The notes beneath the pieces were generated by a model, which was given only the letters and a program-made list of their open reading frames with translations, ran no database searches and had not been told where the DNA came from. The position numbers were made by a program, and so were the translations under genes. DNA of 64,000 nt from Gammaproteobacteria bacterium (GTDB lineage Bacteria > Pseudomonadota > Gammaproteobacteria > GRL18): assembly GCA_016744995.1 (NCBI GenBank), contig JADGDG010000020.1, forward strand, positions 1 to 64,000. The letters run 5' to 3'. Below, in pieces: positions 17,837-26,184 of this stretch (position 1 is its first letter; every line of letters starts with the position of its first letter).

Positions 17837-19183
17837 ATGAATGTTTCAAGGGTTACTTTACTGAAAGATCGCTTAATTGAGGCTATAAAATATGATCTCA
17901 ATTTTATAAAATATCCTATGGTTTTTGTTGCCAGATTGGTAACAGCTATGTTCATTTTACTTGGTCAGCACGATAAGGCTTTTAAGATTGCATCTAATGT
18001 ATATCGTACTGGTTGGGCCGGAAGCTATTCTTTAGGCCTCTGGATTGCTCGTTATTATTTTTTAAAATATCCTGAAAAGGGTCGAGTGCTTGCTGACAAT
18101 ATGGTCAAAGAGATCCCTGTATTAGATCGTACAAAAAAGTTTTTTGATGATCCTAGAACAATGTTAAATGGCATCGTTAATGTATTAAAATCTCCTCAAG
18201 GTGAGGAAAAAGGCGTATTACTACTTAATTATAGTTATTATTTTCCTCTGTTTTTAAAGTTTTATGACTTAAACTCGATGAGTCAGAAATACAATATTAT
18301 ACTAGAACCAAGTTGGGCGGGGTTTTGTGAATTAAACATCTTAGCATATTCTTTGCTGGATTCACCTGTTTTCCTACAAACCTATGAAGAGCGTGATCAG
18401 CACTTTATCAATGAGCTGTCAATTAACCTTATCCCCATTAATATAGGCCCAAGCTGGTTTGTAAACCATGAAAATTTTATTGCACCAGAGAAAGGAACTG
18501 AACGAGACATTGATATTATTATGGTAGCTGGTTGGGCAAAGTTCAAAAGACACCATCAGTTTTTTAAAGCTTTGAAAAAACTTAAGAAAAAAGGTATTAA
18601 ACCTAAAGTCACTTTGGTTGGCTACCCGACTGATATGACTCAAGATAATATTCGTGACCTAATGGTGTTTCATGATGTATCAGACTTAATTACAATTTAT
18701 GAGTGGATTGAGCCTTCTGAAGTTGCGGCATTATTTAAGCGAGCTAAGATAAATATATTGTGGTCGAAATTTGAAGGTAATAACAGGGCTATTATCGAAG
18801 GCATGTTCAGTGACACCCCTTTAATTTTACGTGAAGGTCACAATTATGGTCAACATTATGATTTTGTCAATGAACAAACAGGGCATTTTGCCAATGAAGA
18901 TAACTTGGCTGAAGTAATTAAGCAGATGTTAGAAAATACATATAGCCCACGAGCTTATGTGATGGAAAATCGTAATTGTATAAGTGCAACTAAAATAATG
19001 ACGAAGAGCATTAAAAGATTTGAGCTGGATAATGGTCGGCCTTGGACAAAAGATCTTGACGTTAAAATTAATGAATTGCATAGTATGAATTATTTAGATC
19101 AAGCTTGTCATAAAAAATTTGAACAGGACTATCAGCAACTCGAAAAGTATTTGTTAACAAACGAGAAATTCAAAGATGCTTAG
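17837..19183 (+). CDS. Glycosyltransferase with GT4-like C-terminal domain
   Basis: A 448-residue protein. The N-terminal 200 residues have no motif I know. The C-terminal part reads as a GT-B donor-binding domain: IDIIMVAGWAKFKRHHQFFKAL (about 225-245), PKVTLVGYPTD, YEWIEPSEVAALFKRAKINIL and FEGNNRAIIEGMFSDTPLI, where the Glu-x7-Glu arrangement of GT4 enzymes is nearly kept. AAAGGA at 17824-17829 is a good ribosome site for the ATG. The gene stands alone, with long non-coding stretches on both sides. It probably adds a sugar to a surface glycan from the cytoplasmic side. Donor and acceptor are unknown. Confidence 0.78.
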   Translation: MNVSRVTLLKDRLIEAIKYDLNFIKYPMVFVARLVTAMFILLGQHDKAFKIASNVYRTGWAGSYSLGLWIARYYFLKYPEKGRVLADNMVKEIPVLDRTKKFFDDPRTMLNGIVNVLKSPQGEEKGVLLLNYSYYFPLFLKFYDLNSMSQKYNIILEPSWAGFCELNILAYSLLDSPVFLQTYEERDQHFINELSINLIPINIGPSWFVNHENFIAPEKGTERDIDIIMVAGWAKFKRHHQFFKALKKLKKKGIKPKVTLVGYPTDMTQDNIRDLMVFHDVSDLITIYEWIEPSEVAALFKRAKINILWSKFEGNNRAIIEGMFSDTPLILREGHNYGQHYDFVNEQTGHFANEDNLAEVIKQMLENTYSPRAYVMENRNCISATKIMTKSIKRFELDNGRPWTKDLDVKINELHSMNYLDQACHKKFEQDYQQLEKYLLTNEKFKDA

Positions 19184-19548
19184 CAAGCGCATATTAACTA
19201 AACATTGCATTATTAGCAACAGGGTCAGTTATTCAGTTAATTTAAAAGAGAAATAATTTGTTTATTTTTTTAACATGTATTAAGGCATCCTGCAACATAA
19301 AATAAGTATAAGCTTATTTATGCGATCTAATAGATTTGAACATCCCAGTTAAGAGATAATCATCTTAATTGGAGAAAACAAATGGCGATTAGAAAAACAT
19401 ATTAAAAAAGCAAACGGTATCCTTAGCCAAAGAAACGAAATTAAATATTCGTTCATAGCCAAGCCGAACAGTGTCTAGAACAGTCCATTACATAGCCTGA
19501 AAGGGACTGATAATTGGTACATACTAATTGTTTTTTCAGGGGAGCACA
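19184..19548 (+). other. Intergenic region with a possible decayed gene start
   Basis: 365 bases without an intact gene. At 19371-19375 GGAGA forms a strong ribosome site six bases before an ATG at 19382, but the frame stops after seven codons (MAIRKTY). Read past the stop, the next residues are KSKRYP and then another stop. From memory this start resembles that of proteins with an isoamylase-type early set domain, so it may be the head of a decayed gene. The rest shows no recognisable coding remnant. Confidence 0.3.
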
Positions 19549-20940
19549 ATGCATATTCTGTTGATACTACTTTTACTTTTTATTAAATTCTCAGGTATTG
19601 CTGTAATACACAATGATCTCCCTATAGCCTCAGATGTGCCGAAAACTCAAATAGTTTTACCTGAAATTCCAACAGATGAGACACCTCCAAGTTTACCTCT
19701 CTTATCCATTGATGATATGGAATATCTGGGGGCATTTAGGATTAAAGCAGGAACAATAGGTGACTCTAAGCCTTCATTTAGTTATGGACATATAGCATTC
19801 AATACTGAATCTAGAAACTCATTATTTCTATCAGGGTATAATTTACATGGTGCCGTTGGTGAATATGTGATACCAGAACTTGTTACAGGTAATGATATTA
19901 CTGCATTAAACATAGGAGTAAACAAGCAGCCATTTGTTGCTTTGTTAAATAAAGTTGTTAATACTTATAAAGCAAATCGTATTGGTGCAATGGAGTATAT
20001 CAATGGAGAACTACTGATTCACACTTATATTTATTATGATGCCAATTCTAAAAATAAAACCACAACATTAATTGTTCGTGATGCTGAAAACTTAAAAGAT
20101 TCAAAAGTTGATGGATATTTTTCGTTCTCAGGATTAGCGCACGAAGTATTAATGATATCGCCCATTCCAGATGAATATAAAACTGCTCTAGGAGGTGATT
20201 ACATTAGCGGTGGGGGCAGTAACGGTAATATGGCCATCAATGGTAGGGCATCAATGGGGCCAAGCGCATGGGTACTAAAGTCATCTGATGTGATTGGCAC
20301 TGATAAAACTTCTGGTGACATTAACACAACACCTATTTTAGATTTTGATATTAATCATGTTATTGCTGATAACGAAAAAGGGTGGATGAAAGGGTGGAAT
20401 GGAAAAACTGAATATAACTATGACGGGCCTTACCCCAATTTGCAAGGTGAGAATTTTAAAAATGCATATGATCCTGAAAAAGTTTTAGATAATGACATGT
20501 GGACTGCAGGCTCCGACTCTTCTTACTGTTTAATCGTACCTGGCACAAGAACATACGCTTGCTTTGGTGCTCAAAGAATGCACAAAACAGGCGGTGGGTA
20601 TAAGATTGCAACAAACGCAGGAAGGTTATGCGGTGGCCCATGCGCTTATGGGGATGATACTGAAAACTGGTATTGGTTTTTTGATGCTAATGATATGATT
20701 GCGGTTAAGAATGGTGAAAAGAAACCGTATGAAGTTAAACCTTATGCCCGAGGCAAGTTCACAACCCCATTTGATTTGTATCATAGTAATAATATCGGCA
20801 CTAGAAAAGCAACTATATTAGGGGGCACATATGATAAAGAAACCGGAACTATTTACCTATCATTACCCAACATTGATAATTATCAACATAAATATGATCC
20901 ACCACAAGTAATTATGGCATTCAAGGTAAAGTTACAATAA
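19549..20940 (+). CDS. Secreted protein of unknown function, beta-rich
   Basis: A 463-residue protein with an N-terminal signal peptide (MHILLILLLLFIKFSGIAV). The frame extends upstream to 19528, but GGGGAG at 19539-19544, six bases before the ATG at 19549, decides the start. Mature segments such as EYLGAFRIKAG, FSYGHIAFNTESRNSLFLSG and GTYDKETGTIYLSLPN look like propeller blades, and four Cys (two in RLCGGPCAYG) could form disulfides. I recall similar uncharacterised secreted proteins in other bacteria but no function. A remnant of a related gene lies just downstream. It probably acts in the periplasm or outside the cell; a role in binding or cutting glycan is only a guess. Confidence 0.78.
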   Translation: MHILLILLLLFIKFSGIAVIHNDLPIASDVPKTQIVLPEIPTDETPPSLPLLSIDDMEYLGAFRIKAGTIGDSKPSFSYGHIAFNTESRNSLFLSGYNLHGAVGEYVIPELVTGNDITALNIGVNKQPFVALLNKVVNTYKANRIGAMEYINGELLIHTYIYYDANSKNKTTTLIVRDAENLKDSKVDGYFSFSGLAHEVLMISPIPDEYKTALGGDYISGGGSNGNMAINGRASMGPSAWVLKSSDVIGTDKTSGDINTTPILDFDINHVIADNEKGWMKGWNGKTEYNYDGPYPNLQGENFKNAYDPEKVLDNDMWTAGSDSSYCLIVPGTRTYACFGAQRMHKTGGGYKIATNAGRLCGGPCAYGDDTENWYWFFDANDMIAVKNGEKKPYEVKPYARGKFTTPFDLYHSNNIGTRKATILGGTYDKETGTIYLSLPNIDNYQHKYDPPQVIMAFKVKLQ

Positions 20941-21287
20941 ATATGAAATCTAATATTGCAGACAATTTTATGCAAGCTTATTGTAGGATTTCAAGTTACC
21001 TCAGGGCTATAACAAACAAGAGTAATAATCCTTTGATTGTTTAATAAATAGTTATGACGACTAAAATTAATAATGCAGGGTATGAACAGTTAATAATTAT
21101 TATTGTTTTTTGATGTGAATCACTTACTTGAAGAAAAAAGGGAACAAACAATCCTTTGAAGTCAAACCTTGCGAATATGCTTTATTTGAAACACCATTTG
21201 ATGTTATGTATGATAAGAACAGTGAATTTCAACAATGGATACAATTTCCCCATTGATTACGATTAAACCAAAGGCAAATACAAATCA
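20941..21287 (+). other. Intergenic region containing a gene remnant
   Basis: 347 bases between the secreted-protein gene and the GMC oxidoreductase gene. The right-hand part (21128-21256) encodes a relic similar to the C-terminus of the preceding gene. The left-hand 180 bases show no recognisable coding sequence or terminator. Confidence 0.5.
21128..21256 (+). pseudogene. Remnant of a paralogue of the upstream secreted-protein gene
   Basis: Translation in one frame gives LKKKGNKQSFEVKPCEYAL, then FETPFDVMYDKNSEF, and ends at a TGA (21254-21256). The intact neighbour reads KNGEKKPYEVKPYARGKF, then TTPFDLYHSNN at the matching place. The shared pattern K-x-G-x-K, EVKP and TPFD with equal spacing shows common origin. 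No start codon or ribosome site precedes it and only about 42 codons remain. It is most simply the tail of a duplicated or earlier copy that has been deleted. Confidence 0.65.
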
Positions 21288-22871
21288 ATGTTAATTGATA
21301 CCAAAACGATTAAAGAACCTGAAACATTTCAATCTGATATTTGTATTATGGGCGGTGGTGTTGCAGGCATCACTCTTGCCAAAGAACTCACTGATAAAAA
21401 AATGAATGTCATTCTGCTTGATTCCGGCAGTGAGAACTATGATCAAGAGACTCAGGACTTATATAAGGCTGAGTCAAAACCTGAGTCATTCCCAAAACCT
21501 TCATCTTCACGTCTGAGATTTTTAGGCGGCTCAAGCAACCACTGGGAAAACAGTGTTGAACGATTTGATCCCATTGATTTCCAAAAACGTGAATGGGTTA
21601 CAGATAGTGGCTGGCCCATCGAATATGATGATGTCGCTGCCTATTATCCTAAAGCAGAGCTCTACTGCGGTGTAGGCAACAAAGGTTTTGATTTAAAATA
21701 CTGGGAACAACAATTGAACTTTAAGGATGCTTTCTCAGCATCTGCACTTTTTGATACCGTAGTCAGTAAGTCAGCAATCCCCTTTACACGTTTTTTTCAA
21801 AAACATGGTGAAGCACTTATAAAGCATCCAGATATTAAAATTATTAAGAATGCTAATGTCACTGATATTGAGTTTAAAAGTGACAGCCAAACGGTTCAAT
21901 CCATTACTTTTCAAACATTCAATAAACTTAAACATACTGTCAACGCAAAGATTTTCATTATGTGCTTTGGGGGGATTGAAAATGCCCGAATGTTATTAAG
22001 CTTTAATGAAAAATATAATAATGTATTAGGCAATCAGTTTGACAATGTTGGACGCTATTTTATGGAACACCCGACAATAAGAGCCGCCCAGTTTTTTCCA
22101 TTGAAGGCAAAACTCAATAAAGTCTATACTGGAATCGTTGATGACTCACAAGTTATTCATGGACGTTGTAAGTTAAAAGAATCAACTCAGTATCAATATC
22201 AAACCAATAATCTTAGATTATATTTTACTGAAAAATCTGAGCTGGATTTGTCCGAAGGTATATCATCATCTCACATACTTTCTGATAGTCTGAAAAAAAA
22301 TGAAATTCCAGATAACTTTGGCAGCCATCTGGTCAATGTGCTCAAGGATATTGACTTGATTTCTGAGAAATACCTTCGCAAAGAATTCAATGACTTATAC
22401 ACTGATGATGTCAATAAATTTGCTGGCTATCAACTCGTTTCCATGATAGAACAAACACCCGATAAGAATAATAGAATTACTCTGGGAGAAAGCAGAGATG
22501 CCCTTAGTCTGAAGCAGGTCAAGATTGATTTCAGAGTCACTCAAAGTGACAAAGAGGCTGCCTGGCGCTCTCTTGATCTTTTAGCACAGGATCCGGCTAT
22601 ACAGGCACTTGGAAGAGTGCGAGTATTAAAACAGAGAGAAAGTCGTATATGGGGCAACCAACTGGGCTTCGGGCAACACCATATCGGCACAACTAAAATG
22701 AGTGCTAAAATAGAAACCGGCGTTGTTGATCCCACATCTAAAGTCTATGGTACAAATAATTTTTATATTGCCGGGAGCTCTGTTTTTCCAACAGGAGGGC
22801 ATGTACCTCCAACATTAACCATTGTTGCCATGGCGATTAAACTTGCCGATGAACTCAAAAGAAGTGCCTGA
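21288..22871 (+). CDS. GMC-family FAD-dependent oxidoreductase
   Basis: A 527-residue flavoprotein. DICIMGGGVAGITLAKEL (about 16-33) is the FAD-binding Rossmann motif, SSRLRFLGGSSNHWEN a second flavin contact, and the C-terminal part has GFGQHHIGTTKMS and NFYIAGSSVFPTGGHVPPTL, where the His and Pro/Asn region forms the active site of GMC enzymes. It has no signal peptide itself. The gene ends one base before a small Tat-signal gene, an arrangement typical of periplasmic sugar or alcohol dehydrogenases in which the small subunit carries the large one across the membrane. It probably oxidises a sugar or sugar alcohol. The substrate is unknown. Confidence 0.88.
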   Translation: MLIDTKTIKEPETFQSDICIMGGGVAGITLAKELTDKKMNVILLDSGSENYDQETQDLYKAESKPESFPKPSSSRLRFLGGSSNHWENSVERFDPIDFQKREWVTDSGWPIEYDDVAAYYPKAELYCGVGNKGFDLKYWEQQLNFKDAFSASALFDTVVSKSAIPFTRFFQKHGEALIKHPDIKIIKNANVTDIEFKSDSQTVQSITFQTFNKLKHTVNAKIFIMCFGGIENARMLLSFNEKYNNVLGNQFDNVGRYFMEHPTIRAAQFFPLKAKLNKVYTGIVDDSQVIHGRCKLKESTQYQYQTNNLRLYFTEKSELDLSEGISSSHILSDSLKKNEIPDNFGSHLVNVLKDIDLISEKYLRKEFNDLYTDDVNKFAGYQLVSMIEQTPDKNNRITLGESRDALSLKQVKIDFRVTQSDKEAAWRSLDLLAQDPAIQALGRVRVLKQRESRIWGNQLGFGQHHIGTTKMSAKIETGVVDPTSKVYGTNNFYIAGSSVFPTGGHVPPTLTIVAMAIKLADELKRSA

Positions 22872-22872
22872 T

Positions 22873-23229
22873 ATGAATCCTATTTCCAGACGTAATTTTA
22901 TAACCAGAACACTGGTTATTTTATCATCTTCAATAGCCGCGGGGTCGGTGAATTCTCACCCATTCATTGAGCTTGAATCATTACAGACTAACGCCTCTTT
23001 TGAACATGAATGTTTTATTGTTTATCAGGAATGGCAACGAAGAGAGCAGCCTGATCCACTCACTTTTCTACAACAGGCACTCAATAATCAGGCTATTGAA
23101 GGCATAAAAATTTCTGAACTGACCCAGAAAGATTTTCAAAACCAGAACTTTTTCCCTATTGAAGGACTATTATTAGGGAAAACAGAAGCTGCATTTCTTG
23201 CCTTATTAGGATCTAATGTAACATGCTGA
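22873..23229 (+). CDS. Small Tat-signal partner of the GMC oxidoreductase
   Basis: A 118-residue protein starting MNPISRRNFITRTLVILSS, a clear twin-arginine signal (SRRNFI) followed by a hydrophobic stretch and a probable cleavage site near residues 25-31. The frame can be extended to 22822, but that overlaps the oxidoreductase gene and would bury the signal, so I choose the ATG at 22873, one base after the upstream stop. Small Tat proteins of this kind (gluconate 2-dehydrogenase subunit 3 or sorbitol dehydrogenase small-subunit type) pair with GMC enzymes for export and folding. The mature part has no heme or metal motif. The family assignment rests on position and signal more than on sequence. 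Confidence 0.75.
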   Translation: MNPISRRNFITRTLVILSSSIAAGSVNSHPFIELESLQTNASFEHECFIVYQEWQRREQPDPLTFLQQALNNQAIEGIKISELTQKDFQNQNFFPIEGLLLGKTEAAFLALLGSNVTC

Positions 23230-23272
23230 AATTCTTAATTATTTCAATTTCAACAATTTAAGTGCAACTCTA

Positions 23273-24649
23273 ATGCGACTTATATTTATACTCTCTATAA
23301 TAGCAACTTTTTTTCTATTATCACTCAGATCCAGACTTGCAGGGCTTTATACCTATTGGTGGTTTGCCATTTTTCGCCCTCATGAATGGGTGTGGAGCTC
23401 GACAATTAATAGTTTGCGCTTACCACTTGTCGCAGCTATGTTACTTGTCATCCCATCATTATTGCAAAAAAAAATCCCCAAGCTTAACAATTCAATAGCA
23501 TTTCTAATGTTTATTTGGCTTTTTTTAGTATTCATTGCTGACAGCCTTAATGGTTGTTCGACAATGACTGTGATCCGCACCAGTACCGTCTTTAATTTAT
23601 TTGTCCTTTTTTATATTGTACTATTGAGCAGCGTACTTATTGAAAATCCCAAACATATTTTTTGGCTTATTTTTGTTTTAGCAGCATCCATTGCCGCCCA
23701 CTCTGGTAAGGGTGGTATTCATGCTATTTTAACCGGAGCAAATAATTATGGTGCAACCAACTTATCTGGATTGTTCTCTGGCAGTAATGCCTATGCATTA
23801 GGTACTGGAATGCTATTATTTTTTATGATTTTTTCTTACCAGCACATCAATTCCAGATTAGTATTTGAAACAATGGATCGATGGTACAATAAAAAAATAT
23901 TTTTAACGATGGCAAAAGTATTAATCGCAATACTTATATTGGGCTCCTTTTATAATATCGTCTCACTTCAATCTCGAGGTTCATTTATTGCCACTGTTGC
24001 CGGCCTCTTTATCTGGGTAATAATGCAGAAAAAGGGGCTGTTAATAATTACAGTCTCATCACTTATCATCTTAAGTGTCGGAACCGCTTCTTTGACTTTT
24101 TTGCCTGAAGGTTATGTCGAGAGAATAGAAAAAGTCTTTACAGAGGATGAAGAACTTGATAAATCAGCGGCTTCACGACCGCATTTTTGGAAAACATCAA
24201 TTGAAATAGTTAAAGAGCATCCTACCGGAATTGGCCCTGGCTGTTATCCAGCTTATTATAATCAGTTTGATACAACCAATGGTTTTTATGGCCTGTTTCG
24301 TTCAGTGCATAGTAGTCATTTTCAAATGCTGGTTGATTCAGGTTATTTAGGACTGTTTATCTGGGTATTATTATTTTTTATTTCATATACAAAATTATGG
24401 AAGATAAAACATATTATCAAATCAAAAATTGATGATGAGGTTAAAAGTAAATTTTATACCGATCTGGCCAATATGCTAATATGTTCTCAGACTGTTTTTT
24501 TGCTTGGAGGTGCATTCTATGAGTTTGCTTATAATGACATCACCTGGATTACATTTGCATTGGTTATTAGTATAGAAAACCTCATTGAAAAAGAACTGAA
24601 AAATAGAAAACCACCCGAGAGACAGAATCAACGTCACTTTAACTTCTAA
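23273..24649 (+). CDS. O-antigen-ligase-like membrane protein (exosortase A-associated type)
   Basis: A 458-residue membrane protein with about eleven hydrophobic segments and a large outside loop. The start, LRSRLAGLYTYWWFAIFRPH, resembles the exosortase A-associated O-glycosylation ligase family. The loop segment AASRPHFWKTSIEIVKEHPT followed by GIGPGCYPAYY matches the conserved region of Wzy/WaaL proteins, which join or transfer undecaprenyl-linked glycans in the periplasm. It follows the Tat small subunit by 43 bases and precedes a flippase gene, so it is likely part of the same transcript. It could polymerise the exopolysaccharide or attach it to another molecule; sequence alone does not tell. 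Confidence 0.85.
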   Translation: MRLIFILSIIATFFLLSLRSRLAGLYTYWWFAIFRPHEWVWSSTINSLRLPLVAAMLLVIPSLLQKKIPKLNNSIAFLMFIWLFLVFIADSLNGCSTMTVIRTSTVFNLFVLFYIVLLSSVLIENPKHIFWLIFVLAASIAAHSGKGGIHAILTGANNYGATNLSGLFSGSNAYALGTGMLLFFMIFSYQHINSRLVFETMDRWYNKKIFLTMAKVLIAILILGSFYNIVSLQSRGSFIATVAGLFIWVIMQKKGLLIITVSSLIILSVGTASLTFLPEGYVERIEKVFTEDEELDKSAASRPHFWKTSIEIVKEHPTGIGPGCYPAYYNQFDTTNGFYGLFRSVHSSHFQMLVDSGYLGLFIWVLLFFISYTKLWKIKHIIKSKIDDEVKSKFYTDLANMLICSQTVFLLGGAFYEFAYNDITWITFALVISIENLIEKELKNRKPPERQNQRHFNF

Positions 24650-24696
24650 TAACAGCTCAGCAATAATTACTTTCAATAAGCATAAACGAGAAGCAT

Positions 24697-26184
24697 GTGA
24701 GTTCATTAACATCTCAAGTACTACGCAGTTCCTTTTTATTGCTTATTATGCGTTTTATTCAAAGAAGTATTGGCCTGATCAGCACCTTAGTACTGGCAAG
24801 ATTATTAACCCCCGATGATTTTGGTATAGTTGCCATTGCAATGCTTATCCTATATTTCTGCGACACCTTATCCACTCTAGGCAGCCAGCAATACATCATA
24901 CAAAAAAGTGAAGTCAACGATGATGATATAAACACCTCATGGACTCTTGATCTTATTATGAAGGCTCTGATCTGGTCAGTATTAGTCATTTCTATCCCAA
25001 CTATTACTGCATTTTATGACAAACCAGAACTAGAAAATGTACTCTACGTCACTTCTTTAGTCTTACTTATCGGCTCTCTCAAAAGTCCTGGATTTATTTT
25101 ACTTAGAAGACAATTACAATACAAACCCATATTTCGCTTAAGCATCATCCAGAAATTCATTTCCTTTTTTGTCGTTATGATTATTGCTTATTTTTATCAA
25201 ACATATTGGGCGCTAATTATTGCAGAAGTATCCTCTGTTATCGTAGCAGTCACAGGAACATACATTATCTTTCCTAAAAAGCCTGAATTTTGTCTAAAAA
25301 ATATCCGTGAACAATGGTCTTTTTCACAGTGGGTTTTACTTAAAGGAGGTGTTGGTTTTACAAGAGCAGAAGTTGATACCATATTAGTCTCGAAGTATTT
25401 TTCTTCAGAAGAGCTGGGGGGGTATCATTTATCAAGACACTTATCAATTATACCCAGCAGAGATATTATTGCACCTGCCATAGAACCTTTATTAGCTTCT
25501 TATTCCCGAGTTAAAGACGATGCTCCACAACTAGCTTATCAATTCTCATTAAGTATGCTCGTTGTCAGCATTTTAATCATGCCAATTGCTGTATTTATGT
25601 TTTTTTTCCCTGAAAAGATTATTGATTTCTTTTTGGGCAGCCAGTGGACAGATACTTACACATTGCTCAGTGCTTTATCCATACTGTTTTTTATATTTGG
25701 AATAAGTCAGGTACTCGAACAGCTATGTATTGCTTTAGGAAAGGTAAAGGAGCTTTTTATCTATGACTTATTAAGCTTAGTTTTTATTTTTTCACTATTA
25801 TTAATTTTCATTGGCCCCAACTTATATGACTTTACTTTATTAAGGGGGTTATTAGGACTCATCAGCACCGCTGCTTTATTTATTTATATCAGCCATTTTT
25901 CTGCAATTTCTATTTTTCATATATTAAAGCTCAGTAGTCCTGCATTGTTAGCTGCATTGATTTCAGCTTATCTGACACTACAGATTAATTTTATGGTCTT
26001 TAGTTTTTCTTTATTTAATCTACTTCTGGTTTTATCTGTATTTTGTTTATTTTATATTTTTACAATTATTATTTTTTATATTGTTTTTTATCGATACTTC
26101 AGTGAAGGACGGCACCTTTATAGATTAGTTTTAAGCTTAGTTGATAAACTAAAGAAAAAAGTAATTACAAAGGATCTGACTTAA
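24697..26184 (+). CDS. Oligosaccharide flippase (Wzx/MOP family)
   Basis: A 495-residue membrane protein with about 12-14 helices. The N-terminal block RSIGLISTLVLARLLTPDDFG is the hallmark of polysaccharide-synthesis flippases, which move lipid-linked oligosaccharides to the outer face of the inner membrane. The start is a GTG (24697); the overlapping ATG at 24695 is out of frame and stops at once. It follows the ligase gene by 47 bases. Its last 20 bases overlap the convergent VanZ-like gene, so the two transcripts meet tail to tail. With the ligase, export lipoprotein, chain-length protein and kinase, it completes a Wzx/Wzy-type pathway. Confidence 0.9.
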   Translation: MSSLTSQVLRSSFLLLIMRFIQRSIGLISTLVLARLLTPDDFGIVAIAMLILYFCDTLSTLGSQQYIIQKSEVNDDDINTSWTLDLIMKALIWSVLVISIPTITAFYDKPELENVLYVTSLVLLIGSLKSPGFILLRRQLQYKPIFRLSIIQKFISFFVVMIIAYFYQTYWALIIAEVSSVIVAVTGTYIIFPKKPEFCLKNIREQWSFSQWVLLKGGVGFTRAEVDTILVSKYFSSEELGGYHLSRHLSIIPSRDIIAPAIEPLLASYSRVKDDAPQLAYQFSLSMLVVSILIMPIAVFMFFFPEKIIDFFLGSQWTDTYTLLSALSILFFIFGISQVLEQLCIALGKVKELFIYDLLSLVFIFSLLLIFIGPNLYDFTLLRGLLGLISTAALFIYISHFSAISIFHILKLSSPALLAALISAYLTLQINFMVFSFSLFNLLLVLSVFCLFYIFTIIIFYIVFYRYFSEGRHLYRLVLSLVDKLKKKVITKDLT

